19,455 nt of DNA from CANHEE01 sp043777755 (GTDB lineage Bacteria > Bacteroidota > Bacteroidia > Chitinophagales > Saprospiraceae): the NCBI GenBank assembly GCA_043777755.1, contig JAYWHK010000275.1:1-19455 (forward strand), in the 5' to 3' direction. How positions within the stretch are numbered: position 1 is the stretch's first letter; the number at the start of each line of letters is the position of its first letter. Positions 7,547-15,798 of this stretch are shown one piece after another. The notes beneath the pieces are model-generated. The model ran no database searches. It was not told the DNA's origin and was given only the letters and a program-made list of their open reading frames with translations. The position numbers were made by a program, and so were the translations under genes.

Positions 7547-8986
7547 TTATAGCTCACCTACCATCAATTCTGGTTTTACCCATTCGGTAAATTGTTCATT
7601 TGTCATAAACTTGAACGTAGCTGCACCTTCAGGGAATTTAGTTTCATCTAATTCCAAGGTTGTTGCAGATTCACGAAGTGTCAAACCTTTTTTATGGGCA
7701 TTTTGAGCTACTGCCGCAGCGTTGTAATAACCAATTTTAGGATTCAAAATCGTTACCAACATCAGAGAATTGTTCAATTGCTTGTCAATATTATCTCGTA
7801 AAGGCTCGATTCCAACTGCACATCTATCATTGAAAGAAACACAAACATCGCCTATCAAACGGGCTGAGTGTAGGAAGTTATAAATCATTACTGGCTTAAA
7901 TACATTCAATTCAAAGTGACCGTTTGAACCGCCAATATTGATGGCAACGTCATTTCCCATCACCTGTGCTGCCACCATTGTCATCGCTTCGCATTGTGTA
8001 GGATTTACTTTTCCTGGCATAATGGAAGAACCTGGCTCATTGTCAGGAATAAAAATTTCGCCAATACCACTACGAGGACCAGAAGACAACATACGAATGT
8101 CATTTCCGATTTTCATTAAGCTAACAGCGACAGTTTTCAATGCGCCATGTGCTTCTACGATGGCATCGTGAGCAGCCAATGCTTCAAATTTATTTTCAGC
8201 TGTTATGAAAGGCAAACCTGCCAAATCAGCAATATGTTTAGCGACATTTTCAGAATAACCTGCTGGAGTATTGATACCTGTACCAACAGCCGTTCCGCCT
8301 AAAGCCAATTCTGAAAGATGCTCCAAAGTGTTTTTTATCGCTTTCAAACCGTGGTTCAACTGAGAAACATAACCCGAAAACTCTTGTCCGACAGTCAGTG
8401 GTGTAGCGTCCATGAAGTGCGTACGACCAATTTTTACGATGTGCATAAATTCTTTTGATTTTGCAGCCAACGTATCACGCAGTTTTTCGATGCCAGGAAT
8501 CGTTACTTCCATTAAAATTTTATAAGCTGCAATGTGCATTGCTGTAGGGAAAGTGTCATTTGAAGACTGCGACTTATTCACATCGTCGTTTGGATTGACA
8601 TATTTTACCTCGTCCAAAAGATTTCCACCATTGATAACGTGCGCACGATAAGCGATAACTTCATTACAATTCATATTTGACTGTGTACCAGAACCTGTCT
8701 GCCAAACCACCAAAGGGAATTGGTCGTCTAATTTTCCTGCTAAAATCTCATCGCAAACCTGAGCTATCAAATCGCACTTTTTTTCAGACAAAATACCAGC
8801 TTCGTGATTGGTCATCGCCGCCGCCTTTTTCAAAATAGCAAATGCTCTTATAATTTCACGAGGCATTTTATTGATGTCCTGAGCGATTTGAAAATTCTCA
8901 ATTGAGCGTTGTGTTTGTGCGCCCCAATATACATTCACAGGCACTTTTACTTTGCCCATCGTATCTTTTTCTATTCTGTAATCCAT
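7547..8986 (-). CDS. fumC: Fumarate hydratase class II
   Basis: Fumarase C catalyses reversible hydration of fumarate to L-malate in the TCA cycle. It is a cytoplasmic homotetramer without an iron-sulfur cluster. The 479-residue length is normal. Family motifs are intact: VYWGAQTQRS near the N-terminus, QTGSGTQSNMNCNEV (about 96-110), KSQSSNDTFPTAMH (138-151), KIGRTHFMDATPLTVGQE with His190, TAVGTGINTP, and the catalytic loop GSSIMPGKVNPTQ (319-331). The GSGTQSNMN and PGKVNPTQCEA wording separates it from aspartate ammonia-lyase, the main alternative in this superfamily. It stands alone, convergent with pyrH and divergent from the tcdA operon, with a -7 box at 9037-9044. Confidence 0.96.
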   Translation of the reverse strand: MDYRIEKDTMGKVKVPVNVYWGAQTQRSIENFQIAQDINKMPREIIRAFAILKKAAAMTNHEAGILSEKKCDLIAQVCDEILAGKLDDQFPLVVWQTGSGTQSNMNCNEVIAYRAHVINGGNLLDEVKYVNPNDDVNKSQSSNDTFPTAMHIAAYKILMEVTIPGIEKLRDTLAAKSKEFMHIVKIGRTHFMDATPLTVGQEFSGYVSQLNHGLKAIKNTLEHLSELALGGTAVGTGINTPAGYSENVAKHIADLAGLPFITAENKFEALAAHDAIVEAHGALKTVAVSLMKIGNDIRMLSSGPRSGIGEIFIPDNEPGSSIMPGKVNPTQCEAMTMVAAQVMGNDVAINIGGSNGHFELNVFKPVMIYNFLHSARLIGDVCVSFNDRCAVGIEPLRDNIDKQLNNSLMLVTILNPKIGYYNAAAVAQNAHKKGLTLRESATTLELDETKFPEGAATFKFMTNEQFTEWVKPELMVGEL

Positions 8987-9036
8987 TGATTTTAATTGAT
9001 TTATATTTTAAAAAAATTATAATACTAAAAATTTTG

Positions 9037-9044
9037 CAAAGATA
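9037..9044 (-). promoter_or_regulatory. fumC: -7 box of fumC (minus strand)
   Basis: Read on the minus strand this is TATCTTTG, an exact TAnnTTTG match, 50 nt upstream of the fumC start codon. The -33 region is not convincing. Confidence 0.45.
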
Positions 9045-9116
9045 TACATTCATATCGAAAAAGGAATTATGATATGTTTCATTTTTTATAGACCTTTGTG
9101 GTAAATTTTTTTTATT

Positions 9117-9845
9117 ATGGTAAAAAATTGGTTAGAACGCACCGAATTACTCATCGGTGCTGATGATTTAGCAACTTTAAAAAGTAAAAATGTATTGGTT
9201 GTTGGACTTGGAGGTGTAGGAAGTTTTGCAGCGGAGTATTTGGCTCGAGTTGGCATTGGTCGCATGACAATTGTTGATGGTGACACGGTGGACATCACGA
9301 ATGTCAATCGTCAATTGCCAGCTTTACAAACAACGGTTGGTCAGTCAAAAGCACAGCTTATGGCGGAACGTATTCGAGGTATCAATCCAGAAATTGAATT
9401 GGTTGTGATTGAAGAGTTTTTACAACCTGAACGCATGGAAGAAGTCGTTGCGCAAAGTGGTTTTGACTTTGCACTGGATTGTATTGACAGCGTAACGCCA
9501 AAACTAAATTTGATTTTGGCTTGTCAGCGTCACGATGTGGACATCATCAGTTCTATGGGAGCTGGTGGAAAACTTGACCCACTTCGCATTCAAGTAACAG
9601 ATATTTCAAAATCACATACAGACCCTTTTGCACGTCAGATTCGCAAGCAATTCAAGCTAAAAGGTATGAAACCTAAGAATTTTACGGTGGTTTTTTCAGA
9701 TGAACCCAACGTTGAAGGTTCGTTGCGTATGACGGATAATACAAACTTTAAAAAATCTTTTTACGGAACAATTTCCTATATTCCAGCACTCTTTGGCTTA
9801 CAAATGGCAGCTTATGTCATTCGTAAAATGATTGATAGACTATAA
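9117..9845 (+). CDS. tcdA: tRNA threonylcarbamoyladenosine dehydratase
   Basis: TcdA (CsdL/YgdL) is an E1-like enzyme that uses ATP to cyclise N6-threonylcarbamoyladenosine (t6A37) in ANN-decoding tRNAs to ct6A. The 242-residue protein opens with WLERTELLIGADDLATL, the usual lead-in. The nucleotide-binding GLGGVGSFAAEYLARVGIG and the DGDTVDITNVNRQ motif, with the adenylation-site Asn-Arg-Gln, follow at about residues 30-66. SSMGAGGKLDPLRI, DPFARQIRKQFK and VFSDEP are TcdA-type rather than MoeB or ThiF; zinc-binding CxxC pairs are absent, as expected. It is slightly shorter than the E. coli protein at the C-terminus. It is the first gene of a four-gene run; metZ begins 15 nt later. A near-consensus -7 box (GACCTTTG, 9091-9098) lies upstream. 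Confidence 0.9.
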   Translation: MVKNWLERTELLIGADDLATLKSKNVLVVGLGGVGSFAAEYLARVGIGRMTIVDGDTVDITNVNRQLPALQTTVGQSKAQLMAERIRGINPEIELVVIEEFLQPERMEEVVAQSGFDFALDCIDSVTPKLNLILACQRHDVDIISSMGAGGKLDPLRIQVTDISKSHTDPFARQIRKQFKLKGMKPKNFTVVFSDEPNVEGSLRMTDNTNFKKSFYGTISYIPALFGLQMAAYVIRKMIDRL

Positions 9846-9860
9846 AATTAAAAATTAAAT

Positions 9861-11054
9861 ATGGCGAATAAAAAAACGGTTTCCAACCACTTTGAAACCA
9901 ATGCAGTCAGAACCCAAGCCGAGCAGTCAAGTTTTAGAGAACACAGTGTTCCTATATATATGACTTCGAGTTTCACCTTTGAAGATGCGGAACAAGGTCG
10001 TGCGCTCTTTGCTGACGAAATCGAAGGCAATATCTATACCCGTTTTTCAAATCCAAACAACAGCGAGCTGGTAGAAAAAGTTTGCCTGATGGACGGTGCT
10101 GAGGACGGAATCGCAGTAGCTTCTGGTATGTCGGCAATTTTTTCGTCGATTGCAGGTCTTTTGCGAAGTGGCGACCATATTCTGGCGAGTCGTTCTGTTT
10201 TTGGTTCTACACATCAGCTTTTGACGCAGATTTTTCCTCGTTGGGGCATTACATTTACGTATGCTGACATCAAAAAGCCTGAAAGCTGGGAAAGTTTGAT
10301 TCAGCCAAACACCAAAATGATTATTGTTGAAACGCCTTCAAATCCAGGATTGGATTTGATAGATCTTTCTTTTTTAGGTGATTTGGCAAAAAAGCATAAC
10401 TTGATTTTGAATGTGGATAACTGTTTTGCAACGCCTTATTTGCAACAACCAATACTTCATGGTGCGCATATTGTAACTTATTCAGCGACAAAATTCATGG
10501 ACGGACAAGGGAGAACAATTGGAGGTGTGATTGTTGGTAAAAAAGATTTGATAAAAGAAATTCGTTTTTTCTGTCGTCACAGTGGCCCAAGTATGTCACC
10601 AATGAACGCTTGGTTGTTGTCAAAGTCGCTCGAAACATTGGCGGTTCGTATGGATAGACATTGTGACAATGCTTTGGCTTTGGCAACAATTTTATCAGAA
10701 CACGAGCAAGTAGAATGGGTAAAATATCCTTTTTTGCCTTCTCATCAACACTATGATTTGGCAAAAAAACAAATGAAAAAAGGCGGCGGTATTGTTTGCT
10801 TTGAAATAAAAGGCGGTGTCGAAGCTGGCAAAAAATTTATGAACACCATCGAAATGATTAGTTTGACTGCGAATTTGGGCGATTCGAGAACGATTGCTAC
10901 GCATCCTGCGTCTATGACACACTCTAAGCTAAGTGAAGCGGAACGTTTGGCGGTGGACATTACACCAGGTTTAATCCGAATTTCGGTAGGTTTGGAACAT
11001 ATTGAAGACATTAAAAAAGATATTTTTCATGCTTTTGAAAAAATTAAATTATGA
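9861..11054 (+). CDS. metZ: O-succinylhomoserine sulfhydrylase (trans-sulfuration PLP enzyme)
   Basis: This 397-residue fold-type I PLP enzyme belongs to the Cys/Met metabolism family. It carries SVPIYMTSSFTF, YTRFSNPNNSELVEKV, the cofactor-binding ASGMSAIFSSI, ETPSNPGLDLIDL, NVDNCFATPYLQQP and the Schiff-base lysine Lys211 in YSATKFMDGQGRTIGG. The DGQGR sequence after the lysine is characteristic of MetZ, which makes homocysteine from O-succinylhomoserine and sulfide. Cystathionine gamma-synthase or O-acetylhomoserine sulfhydrylase are the alternatives, and the acyl donor cannot be proven from sequence. The C-terminus has the usual THPASMTHS and ISVGLEHIEDI motifs. Its last four bases (ATGA) overlap the osmC start, indicating translational coupling. 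Confidence 0.88.
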   Translation: MANKKTVSNHFETNAVRTQAEQSSFREHSVPIYMTSSFTFEDAEQGRALFADEIEGNIYTRFSNPNNSELVEKVCLMDGAEDGIAVASGMSAIFSSIAGLLRSGDHILASRSVFGSTHQLLTQIFPRWGITFTYADIKKPESWESLIQPNTKMIIVETPSNPGLDLIDLSFLGDLAKKHNLILNVDNCFATPYLQQPILHGAHIVTYSATKFMDGQGRTIGGVIVGKKDLIKEIRFFCRHSGPSMSPMNAWLLSKSLETLAVRMDRHCDNALALATILSEHEQVEWVKYPFLPSHQHYDLAKKQMKKGGGIVCFEIKGGVEAGKKFMNTIEMISLTANLGDSRTIATHPASMTHSKLSEAERLAVDITPGLIRISVGLEHIEDIKKDIFHAFEKIKL

Positions 11055-11491
11055 GTAAAAAAAACTACAAATCAATGAAAATTGACATGGAACGTGTTGC
11101 TGGCGATTTTCATTTTGAAGCAAAAGGCGCAGATAAAGTTGCTGTTCAGATTGATGCAGCGGCAGCTATTGGCGGTACAAATGCAGGTACAAGACCAATG
11201 GAATTGTTACTGATGGGTTTGGGTGGTTGTTCAGCGATTGACATTGTATTGATTTTGAAAAAATCTCGTCAAATCGTTGTTGATTTTCGGATTGAAGTGG
11301 AAGGCGAGCGAGAAGTAGATGCGATTCCTGCTCCCTTTGAAAAAATCCATATTAAGTATTTTTTCAAAGGAGATTTAAAACCTAAAAAAGTAGAAGATGC
11401 CATTCGTCTTTCTATGGAAAAATATTGTTCGGCAACAGTAATGTTGGCAAAAACGGCTCAGATTACTTGGAGCTACGAAATTGAAAACTAA
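11051..11491 (+). CDS. OsmC family peroxiredoxin-like protein
   Basis: A 146-residue cytoplasmic protein of the OsmC/Ohr superfamily, thiol peroxidases that reduce organic hydroperoxides. Both redox cysteines are present: Cys60 in MGLGGCSAIDIV and Cys126 in MEKYCSATVML, at nearly the same positions as in E. coli OsmC. The domain order (N-terminal strands, GTRPMELLLMG helix, basic central strand, C-terminal QITWSYEI) is normal. The sequence is closer to the YhfA-like subgroup than to Ohr, whose exact function is uncertain. It overlaps metZ by 4 nt and is followed by xth after 4 nt, so it is part of one transcript. The context hints at handling of thiol or oxidative stress. Confidence 0.88.
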   Translation: MSKKNYKSMKIDMERVAGDFHFEAKGADKVAVQIDAAAAIGGTNAGTRPMELLLMGLGGCSAIDIVLILKKSRQIVVDFRIEVEGEREVDAIPAPFEKIHIKYFFKGDLKPKKVEDAIRLSMEKYCSATVMLAKTAQITWSYEIEN

Positions 11492-11495
11492 TTTT

Positions 11496-12266
11496 ATGAA
11501 GATAATTTCTTATAATGTCAATGGCATTCGTGCGGCATTGAACAAAGGTTTTGAGCAATGGTTGCTTGATGGACAGTACGATATGGTCTGTATTCAAGAA
11601 ACAAAAGCGGAAAAAGAACAAGTGGATACCAGTGTTTTTGAGCGTTTGGGTTATCATCAATATTGGTTTTCCGCAGAGAAAAAAGGCTATAGTGGCGTTT
11701 TGATTTTGAGTAAAAAAGAAGCTGATAACGTCGTCGTTGGCTGTGGAATCCCTGCGTATGACAAAGAAGGTCGAGTAATTCGTGCTGATTTTGGTGATTT
11801 GACCGTAGTGAATTGTTATTTTCCAAGTGGGACAAGTGGCGATGAACGCCAAGATGTGAAGATAAATTTTCTAAATGATATTTTTAATTTTGTACAAGAA
11901 TTAAAAAAAGAAAGAGAAAACATCATTCTTCTTGGTGATTATAACATTGCCCATACCGAAATGGATATTCACGACCCAAAAGGTAATAAAAACAGTACTG
12001 GATTTTTACCAGAAGAAAGAGCATGGATGACAAAATGGTTTGGAAGTGGATTTAGCGATGCCTATCGCTGTGCCAACCCTGAAAAAATAGAGTATAGTTG
12101 GTGGAGCTATCGTGCTGGCGCACGAGCCAATAATAAGGGTTGGCGAATTGATTATCAATCTGTTACCGAAAATTTGGCTGCAAAAATTCAAAGTGCTTGC
12201 CACTTAAGTGACGCAATGCACTCTGACCATTGCCCTGTTTTTGTGGAGTATGATTGGGCTTTGTAA
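11496..12266 (+). CDS. xth: Exodeoxyribonuclease III (AP endonuclease)
   Basis: A 256-residue member of the exonuclease III/APE1 family. It cleaves DNA at abasic sites and removes 3'-blocking groups in base-excision repair. Active-site motifs are all present: KIISYNVNGIRAA (Asn), CIQETKAEKEQ (Glu), KKGYSGVLILSK, VVNCYFPSGT, LLGDYNIAHTEMDIHDPKG (Asp and Asn), YSWWSYRAGARANNKGWRID (Asp) and HSDHCPVFVEYD (His). I chose the ATG at 11496, which gives the canonical MKIISYNVNG start; a TTG at 11481 would add five residues and overlap osmC. The 4-nt gap to osmC makes it the last gene of the tcdA-metZ-osmC-xth run. No hairpin terminator is obvious downstream. Confidence 0.95.
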   Translation: MKIISYNVNGIRAALNKGFEQWLLDGQYDMVCIQETKAEKEQVDTSVFERLGYHQYWFSAEKKGYSGVLILSKKEADNVVVGCGIPAYDKEGRVIRADFGDLTVVNCYFPSGTSGDERQDVKINFLNDIFNFVQELKKERENIILLGDYNIAHTEMDIHDPKGNKNSTGFLPEERAWMTKWFGSGFSDAYRCANPEKIEYSWWSYRAGARANNKGWRIDYQSVTENLAAKIQSACHLSDAMHSDHCPVFVEYDWAL

Positions 12267-12571
12267 TTATTTCCTAAGAGAACTCGCTTTGGTGACGAAT
12301 ACATATTTTTTACAAAAATAAATGGCTGCTAAAAGTACAGTATATGAAAAAGTGGCTGTCATAAATTGGTTTTTAGTGAATGAAAGATTAATTTTAATTG
12401 GCTAAAATTTAATAAATATACAAAAATCTTAATGTCTATCTAAAAAACGCATAAGTTATTTTTTCGCTGCCTACACATGATAATTTTTTATATTAATTAA
12501 TTTAGCTCAAATACTTACAAGGAATAATAAAAAGTACAAATCTTACTATTACACCAATAAAACACCAAAAT
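12267..12571. other. 305-nt intergenic region with the second AT-rich motif copy
   Basis: No protein gene longer than 27 codons is convincing here. The notable content is 12489-12518, which matches 80-109 upstream of the CotH gene at about 25 of 30 positions (ATAYTAATTAATTTAGCYC, then AATACTTA). TAATTTAG (12498-12505) could be a variant -7 box, giving a leader of about 60 nt for the DUF5916 gene. No clear terminator for xth is seen. Confidence 0.5.
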
Positions 12572-14863
12572 ATGAAGCATTTTTTTACTATTTTATTGTT
12601 TTTTTCTTTTTTTGTAAATATTTTTTCACAAGAAAAAGATGAAAAATATACCTACGAAATAAAAAAAAGTATTGAAAAAATTACTTTGGACGGAAAATTA
12701 GACGAAAACATTTGGTCTTCTTCCCAAAAAATTGGTGATTTTTTTCTCAATAAACCTTTTGATACAACTTTTGCTGCGCAACAGACACAAGTAAGAATGA
12801 CCTTTGATGATAATTTCTTATACATCGGGGCAATTTGTACACAAGCAAAAAAATCTTATGTTGTTTCTTCCCTCAAAAGAGATTTTGAAGGCGGTACGTC
12901 AGATGTTTTTACAGCAAATTTTGATACTTACAGCGACAAGCTCAACGCTTTTCATTTTGCATTGAATCCACTGAACGTTCAGCGAGAAGGTTTGATTGAC
13001 AATGGACAAAATACTGCAACTTTTTGGGACAACAAATGGTATTCGCAAGTCACTAATTTTGATGATTATTGGGTGGCGGAAATAGCAATTCCTTTTAGTA
13101 CGTTGCGCTACAAAGTGACCGAAGGGCAAAATGCTTGGCGTGTAAATTTTGGGCGTTTGGTTTTGGAAAGCAATGAAATTTCGACTTGGGTACCTGTTCC
13201 TCGAAATTTTCATCCAGCCCATGTTGGTTTCAATGGAAAATTAATTTGGAAAGACAATCCTCCCAATCCTGGAAAAAATATTTCTTTGATTCCTTATTTT
13301 AGTTCTCGAATTACCAATGATTTTCCTCGTGAACGGTCGGATTTGACCGCTTTACCAAAAGTTGTGGATAACAAGCCAGCAGTTATTGGTGGCGATGCAA
13401 AAATTGCCGTAACTTCTTCTTTAAACCTTGATTTGACCTTCAATCCTGATTTTTCACAAGTAGAAGTAGATAGGCAAGTTGCCAATTTGAGTCGTTTTGA
13501 GTTATTTTTTCCAGAAAGAAGGCAATTTTTCTTAGAAAATAGTGACCTTTTCGACAAATGGGGTTTTCCAACTTCTCGACCATTTTTTTCTCGACGAATA
13601 GGCATTGCCTACAATCCTGTCAAGGCTCAGAATGTTCAAGTACCTATTTTGGCTGGCGCACGATTGAGTGGAAAAGTGAACAACAAAACTCGAATTGGGC
13701 TTATCAATATGCAAACCCGACAACAGGATTTTGGAAGTGACAAAATCCTCCCTGCCGCCAATTACAGCGTTGCTGCGTTACAGCGCAACGTCTTGAAACG
13801 CTCCGTTTTAGGTGTTGTCGCAGTGAACAAACAAAATTTTTTAGGAGATTTGACAAGCGCACAAAAAGCTGATTTCCAACCTTTTAACAGAATGGCTGGT
13901 GTGGAATTTAATTTAAACTCAGCTGACGGACGTTGGGAAGGTGAAAATTATTACCACCATAGTTTTTCTCCTAATAAAAATGGCGGCTCGATGGCACATT
14001 TTTTAGGGTATAGAATCCCTACTTTTGCTGCGAGAGCTGGCTATTTGCGCATTTCTGACAACTATCAAGCTGATGTAGGTTTTGTGCCAAGAGCTGGTTT
14101 TCAAAGTCTTTTTACAGGAGTAGATTTTATAAAATTTACTTCTGATAAATTTTTACCGCAGTTAAATTCTGTTTCGGTCGGTTACGAAGGCAATCAAACT
14201 TTTGACCTAAATGGAAAATTGTTAGATGCCGATGTTGGCGTTGGTCCAGAAATAAAATTCGACGATTACAGTGAAGGAAGCATGACTTTGCGCTACAATT
14301 ATACGTATTTGTTTTATGCCTTTGACCCAACCAATGCTTTTTTAAATGCCAATCCTGATTTGAGAAAAGGTATTGTTCCCCTTCCGATTGGCGATTATAA
14401 ATACATACGCTTCAATGCAAGTTATTTTTCAGCGCAAAAAAATAATTTTACGTACAGTTTTAATTTGAATACGGGTCAATTTTTCAATGGAAAAAGTACT
14501 GGATTGGATATGAATGTGGCTTATCGCTATCAGCCTTTCGGAAATTTTAGCCTTAATGCCAATTACAGCAATATCAAGTTGCCAACGCCTTACAATTCGG
14601 CAAAATATTGGCTTTTGGGTTCTCGTTTGGATTTGTCTTTTTCACGAAGTCTTTTTGCAAGTGCTTTTTTACAATTCAATACACAAACCAACAATATGAA
14701 CCTCAATACTCGTTTGCAATGGCGGTTCCGTCCTGTCAGCGATTTATTTTTGGTTTATACGGATAATTATTTTGCAGAAAATATTCCTCAATACAACATC
14801 AACGCTTTTACAGTAAAAAATAGAGCTTTGGTTTTGAAGCTAACGTATTGGTTGAATTCATAA
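12572..14863 (+). CDS. DUF5916 / CBM9-like outer-membrane protein
   Basis: A 763-residue exported protein with a hydrophobic signal peptide (about residues 1-19, FVNIFSQ). Residues about 25-225 form a carbohydrate-binding family 9-like beta-sandwich: ITLDGKLDENIWSSSQKIG, VRMTFDDNFLYIGAICTQ, and NPLNVQREGLIDNG are typical. A DUF5916 region follows (FNPDFSQVEVDRQVANLSRF, FFPERRQFFLENSDLF, FFSRRIGI). The C-terminal half has alternating aromatic strands ending in KLTYWLNS, consistent with an outer-membrane beta-barrel. The family is common in Bacteroidota and its substrate is not established. Carbohydrate binding should be regarded as a fold resemblance only. It appears monocistronic; a perfect hairpin terminator follows 2 nt after the stop. 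Confidence 0.87.
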   Translation: MKHFFTILLFFSFFVNIFSQEKDEKYTYEIKKSIEKITLDGKLDENIWSSSQKIGDFFLNKPFDTTFAAQQTQVRMTFDDNFLYIGAICTQAKKSYVVSSLKRDFEGGTSDVFTANFDTYSDKLNAFHFALNPLNVQREGLIDNGQNTATFWDNKWYSQVTNFDDYWVAEIAIPFSTLRYKVTEGQNAWRVNFGRLVLESNEISTWVPVPRNFHPAHVGFNGKLIWKDNPPNPGKNISLIPYFSSRITNDFPRERSDLTALPKVVDNKPAVIGGDAKIAVTSSLNLDLTFNPDFSQVEVDRQVANLSRFELFFPERRQFFLENSDLFDKWGFPTSRPFFSRRIGIAYNPVKAQNVQVPILAGARLSGKVNNKTRIGLINMQTRQQDFGSDKILPAANYSVAALQRNVLKRSVLGVVAVNKQNFLGDLTSAQKADFQPFNRMAGVEFNLNSADGRWEGENYYHHSFSPNKNGGSMAHFLGYRIPTFAARAGYLRISDNYQADVGFVPRAGFQSLFTGVDFIKFTSDKFLPQLNSVSVGYEGNQTFDLNGKLLDADVGVGPEIKFDDYSEGSMTLRYNYTYLFYAFDPTNAFLNANPDLRKGIVPLPIGDYKYIRFNASYFSAQKNNFTYSFNLNTGQFFNGKSTGLDMNVAYRYQPFGNFSLNANYSNIKLPTPYNSAKYWLLGSRLDLSFSRSLFASAFLQFNTQTNNMNLNTRLQWRFRPVSDLFLVYTDNYFAENIPQYNINAFTVKNRALVLKLTYWLNS

Positions 14864-14865
14864 AG

Positions 14866-14903
14866 AAAAAAATCGTTGTTTTGTTGAAAACAACGATTTT
14901 TTT
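14866..14903 (+). terminator. Terminator of the DUF5916 gene, overlapping the next promoter
   Basis: A 17-bp perfect stem (AAAAAAATCGTTGTTTT, 14866-14882, with 14887-14903) closes a 4-nt loop, GTTG, and ends in T7. The loop TTG also serves as the probable -33 box of the next gene. Confidence 0.9.
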
Positions 14904-14913
14904 AATATCTTTG
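14884..14913 (+). promoter_or_regulatory. Promoter of the SH3b gene
   Basis: A -33 TTG (14884-14886) in the loop of the preceding terminator hairpin, a 19-nt spacer and a -7 box TATCTTTG (14906-14913). The start codon follows 34 nt downstream of the -7 box. Confidence 0.6.
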
Positions 14914-14947
14914 TATATCTTTTATTCAAACATTCACAAAACACACT

Positions 14948-15508
14948 ATGGCTGAAAAGAAAAAAGAAGGGTTTTGGCTCAACTTAGAAACCATTATTAT
15001 TGGTGCATTTTTTTTATTTTTTATTGTTTGGGCTGTACAAAAATGCAATCAAACAGCTAAAATCAAACAAGCGGAATTAGACAAAGAACATGGTATCCAA
15101 AATCGAGATAGCATCGGACGAACGTCACGTACTGTCGTTACGCCGCCCGCACCTCTAACACTTACACCGCCTGCACAGACAACCGTGCAAAGTGTCGTAA
15201 CGCCACCACAGCCTGTAAAACCTACTGCGCCAGCAACAAAGCCAACAGAAAAGTCACTGTATGTCACCATTGATGGCTTAAATGTAAGGGCAGAACCAAG
15301 CCTTAAAGCCAAGTCTTTTGGCAAATTAAAATTGCACGACCAAGTTGCTTTTTTGGATAAAGTAACGGAAGATACACAAAAATTAAGTTTGGGAACAGAA
15401 GAAGCGAATGAACCTTGGGTGAAAATTCGTACCAAACGTGGCACAATCGGCTGGGTCTATGGCGCAGGTGTAAGTTTTTATAAAACGAAACGCAAAGGTG
15501 TTTTGTAA
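14948..15508 (+). CDS. Membrane-anchored SH3b-domain protein
   Basis: A 186-residue protein with a short charged N-terminus (MAEKKKEG), one transmembrane helix at about residues 12-30, and a charged segment to about 60. A proline/threonine-rich linker (62-100) repeats VVTPP. A bacterial SH3 domain follows at about 104-176, with YVTIDGLNVRAEPSLKAKSFG and the closing RGTIGWVYGAGVSF. The topology implies an N-in anchor with the SH3b domain in the periplasm. SH3b domains often bind peptidoglycan or peptides, which suggests a cell-wall sensing or anchoring role. No catalytic domain is attached and no specific function is recognised. It is monocistronic, with its own promoter and a strong terminator. 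Confidence 0.8.
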   Translation: MAEKKKEGFWLNLETIIIGAFFLFFIVWAVQKCNQTAKIKQAELDKEHGIQNRDSIGRTSRTVVTPPAPLTLTPPAQTTVQSVVTPPQPVKPTAPATKPTEKSLYVTIDGLNVRAEPSLKAKSFGKLKLHDQVAFLDKVTEDTQKLSLGTEEANEPWVKIRTKRGTIGWVYGAGVSFYKTKRKGVL

Positions 15509-15531
15509 GAACTATTCAAAATAATACCTTT

Positions 15532-15571
15532 CAACAAAAAAGCCTACGATTTTCGTAGGCTTTTTTTGTTG
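15532..15571. terminator. Terminator of the SH3b gene
   Basis: An 8-bp GC-rich stem GCCTACGA / TCGTAGGC with a TTT loop, extended by A6/T6 and by CAAC/GTTG (15532-15549 with 15553-15571). A T7 run follows. The A-tract means it could also work on the minus strand. Confidence 0.9.
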
Positions 15572-15759
15572 AATACTCGTAATTGTTTAGCGTCGAAAAA
15601 AATCGAAGATTTTTTATTTTTACCACGGAGAAACAGAGGTCACGGAGGCAAAAAATTCGCCGAAGGCTAATTTTTTTGTCAAACTCCGTGTTCTCCGTTT
15701 CTCCGTGGTGAAAAAACTGCAAAAGTGGTAAATAGTTACGAATACTCGCAATATTTTAG
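15571..15759. repeat. CACGGAG-type palindromic intergenic element with flanking direct repeats
   Basis: An imperfect 26-bp inverted repeat (15622-15647 with 15684-15709, 23 matching positions) begins ACCACGGAGAAAC and ends GTTTCTCCGTGGT. The 36-nt centre is rich in A and T. It is enclosed by a 20-nt direct repeat, GAATACTCGYAAT, then a TTTAG end (15571-15590 and 15740-15759, 17 of 20 matching). Similar CACGGAG/CACAGAG palindromes are scattered in the genomes of several phyla, so this looks like a non-coding mobile or miniature element rather than a gene. It separates the SH3b gene from recX. Confidence 0.6.
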
Positions 15760-15780
15760 TAGAAAAAACCTTAATTTGTA

Positions 15781-15788
15781 TATCTTTG
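15781..15788 (+). promoter_or_regulatory. recX: -7 box of recX
   Basis: TATCTTTG matches TAnnTTTG exactly and lies 10 nt before the recX start codon. The -33 region has only a weak TTTTAG (15754-15759). Confidence 0.5.
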
Positions 15789-15798
15789 CAATGATTTT

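Noticed and set aside
12322..12405. A 27-codon ATG frame between xth and the DUF5916 gene
   Set aside because: Too short, no domain-like or membrane pattern, and it lies in an AT-rich spacer without a promoter match.
15531..15722. A 63-codon minus-strand frame between the SH3b and recX genes
   Set aside because: It runs through a terminator hairpin and the CACGGAG palindrome; the frame is a by-product of the repeat.
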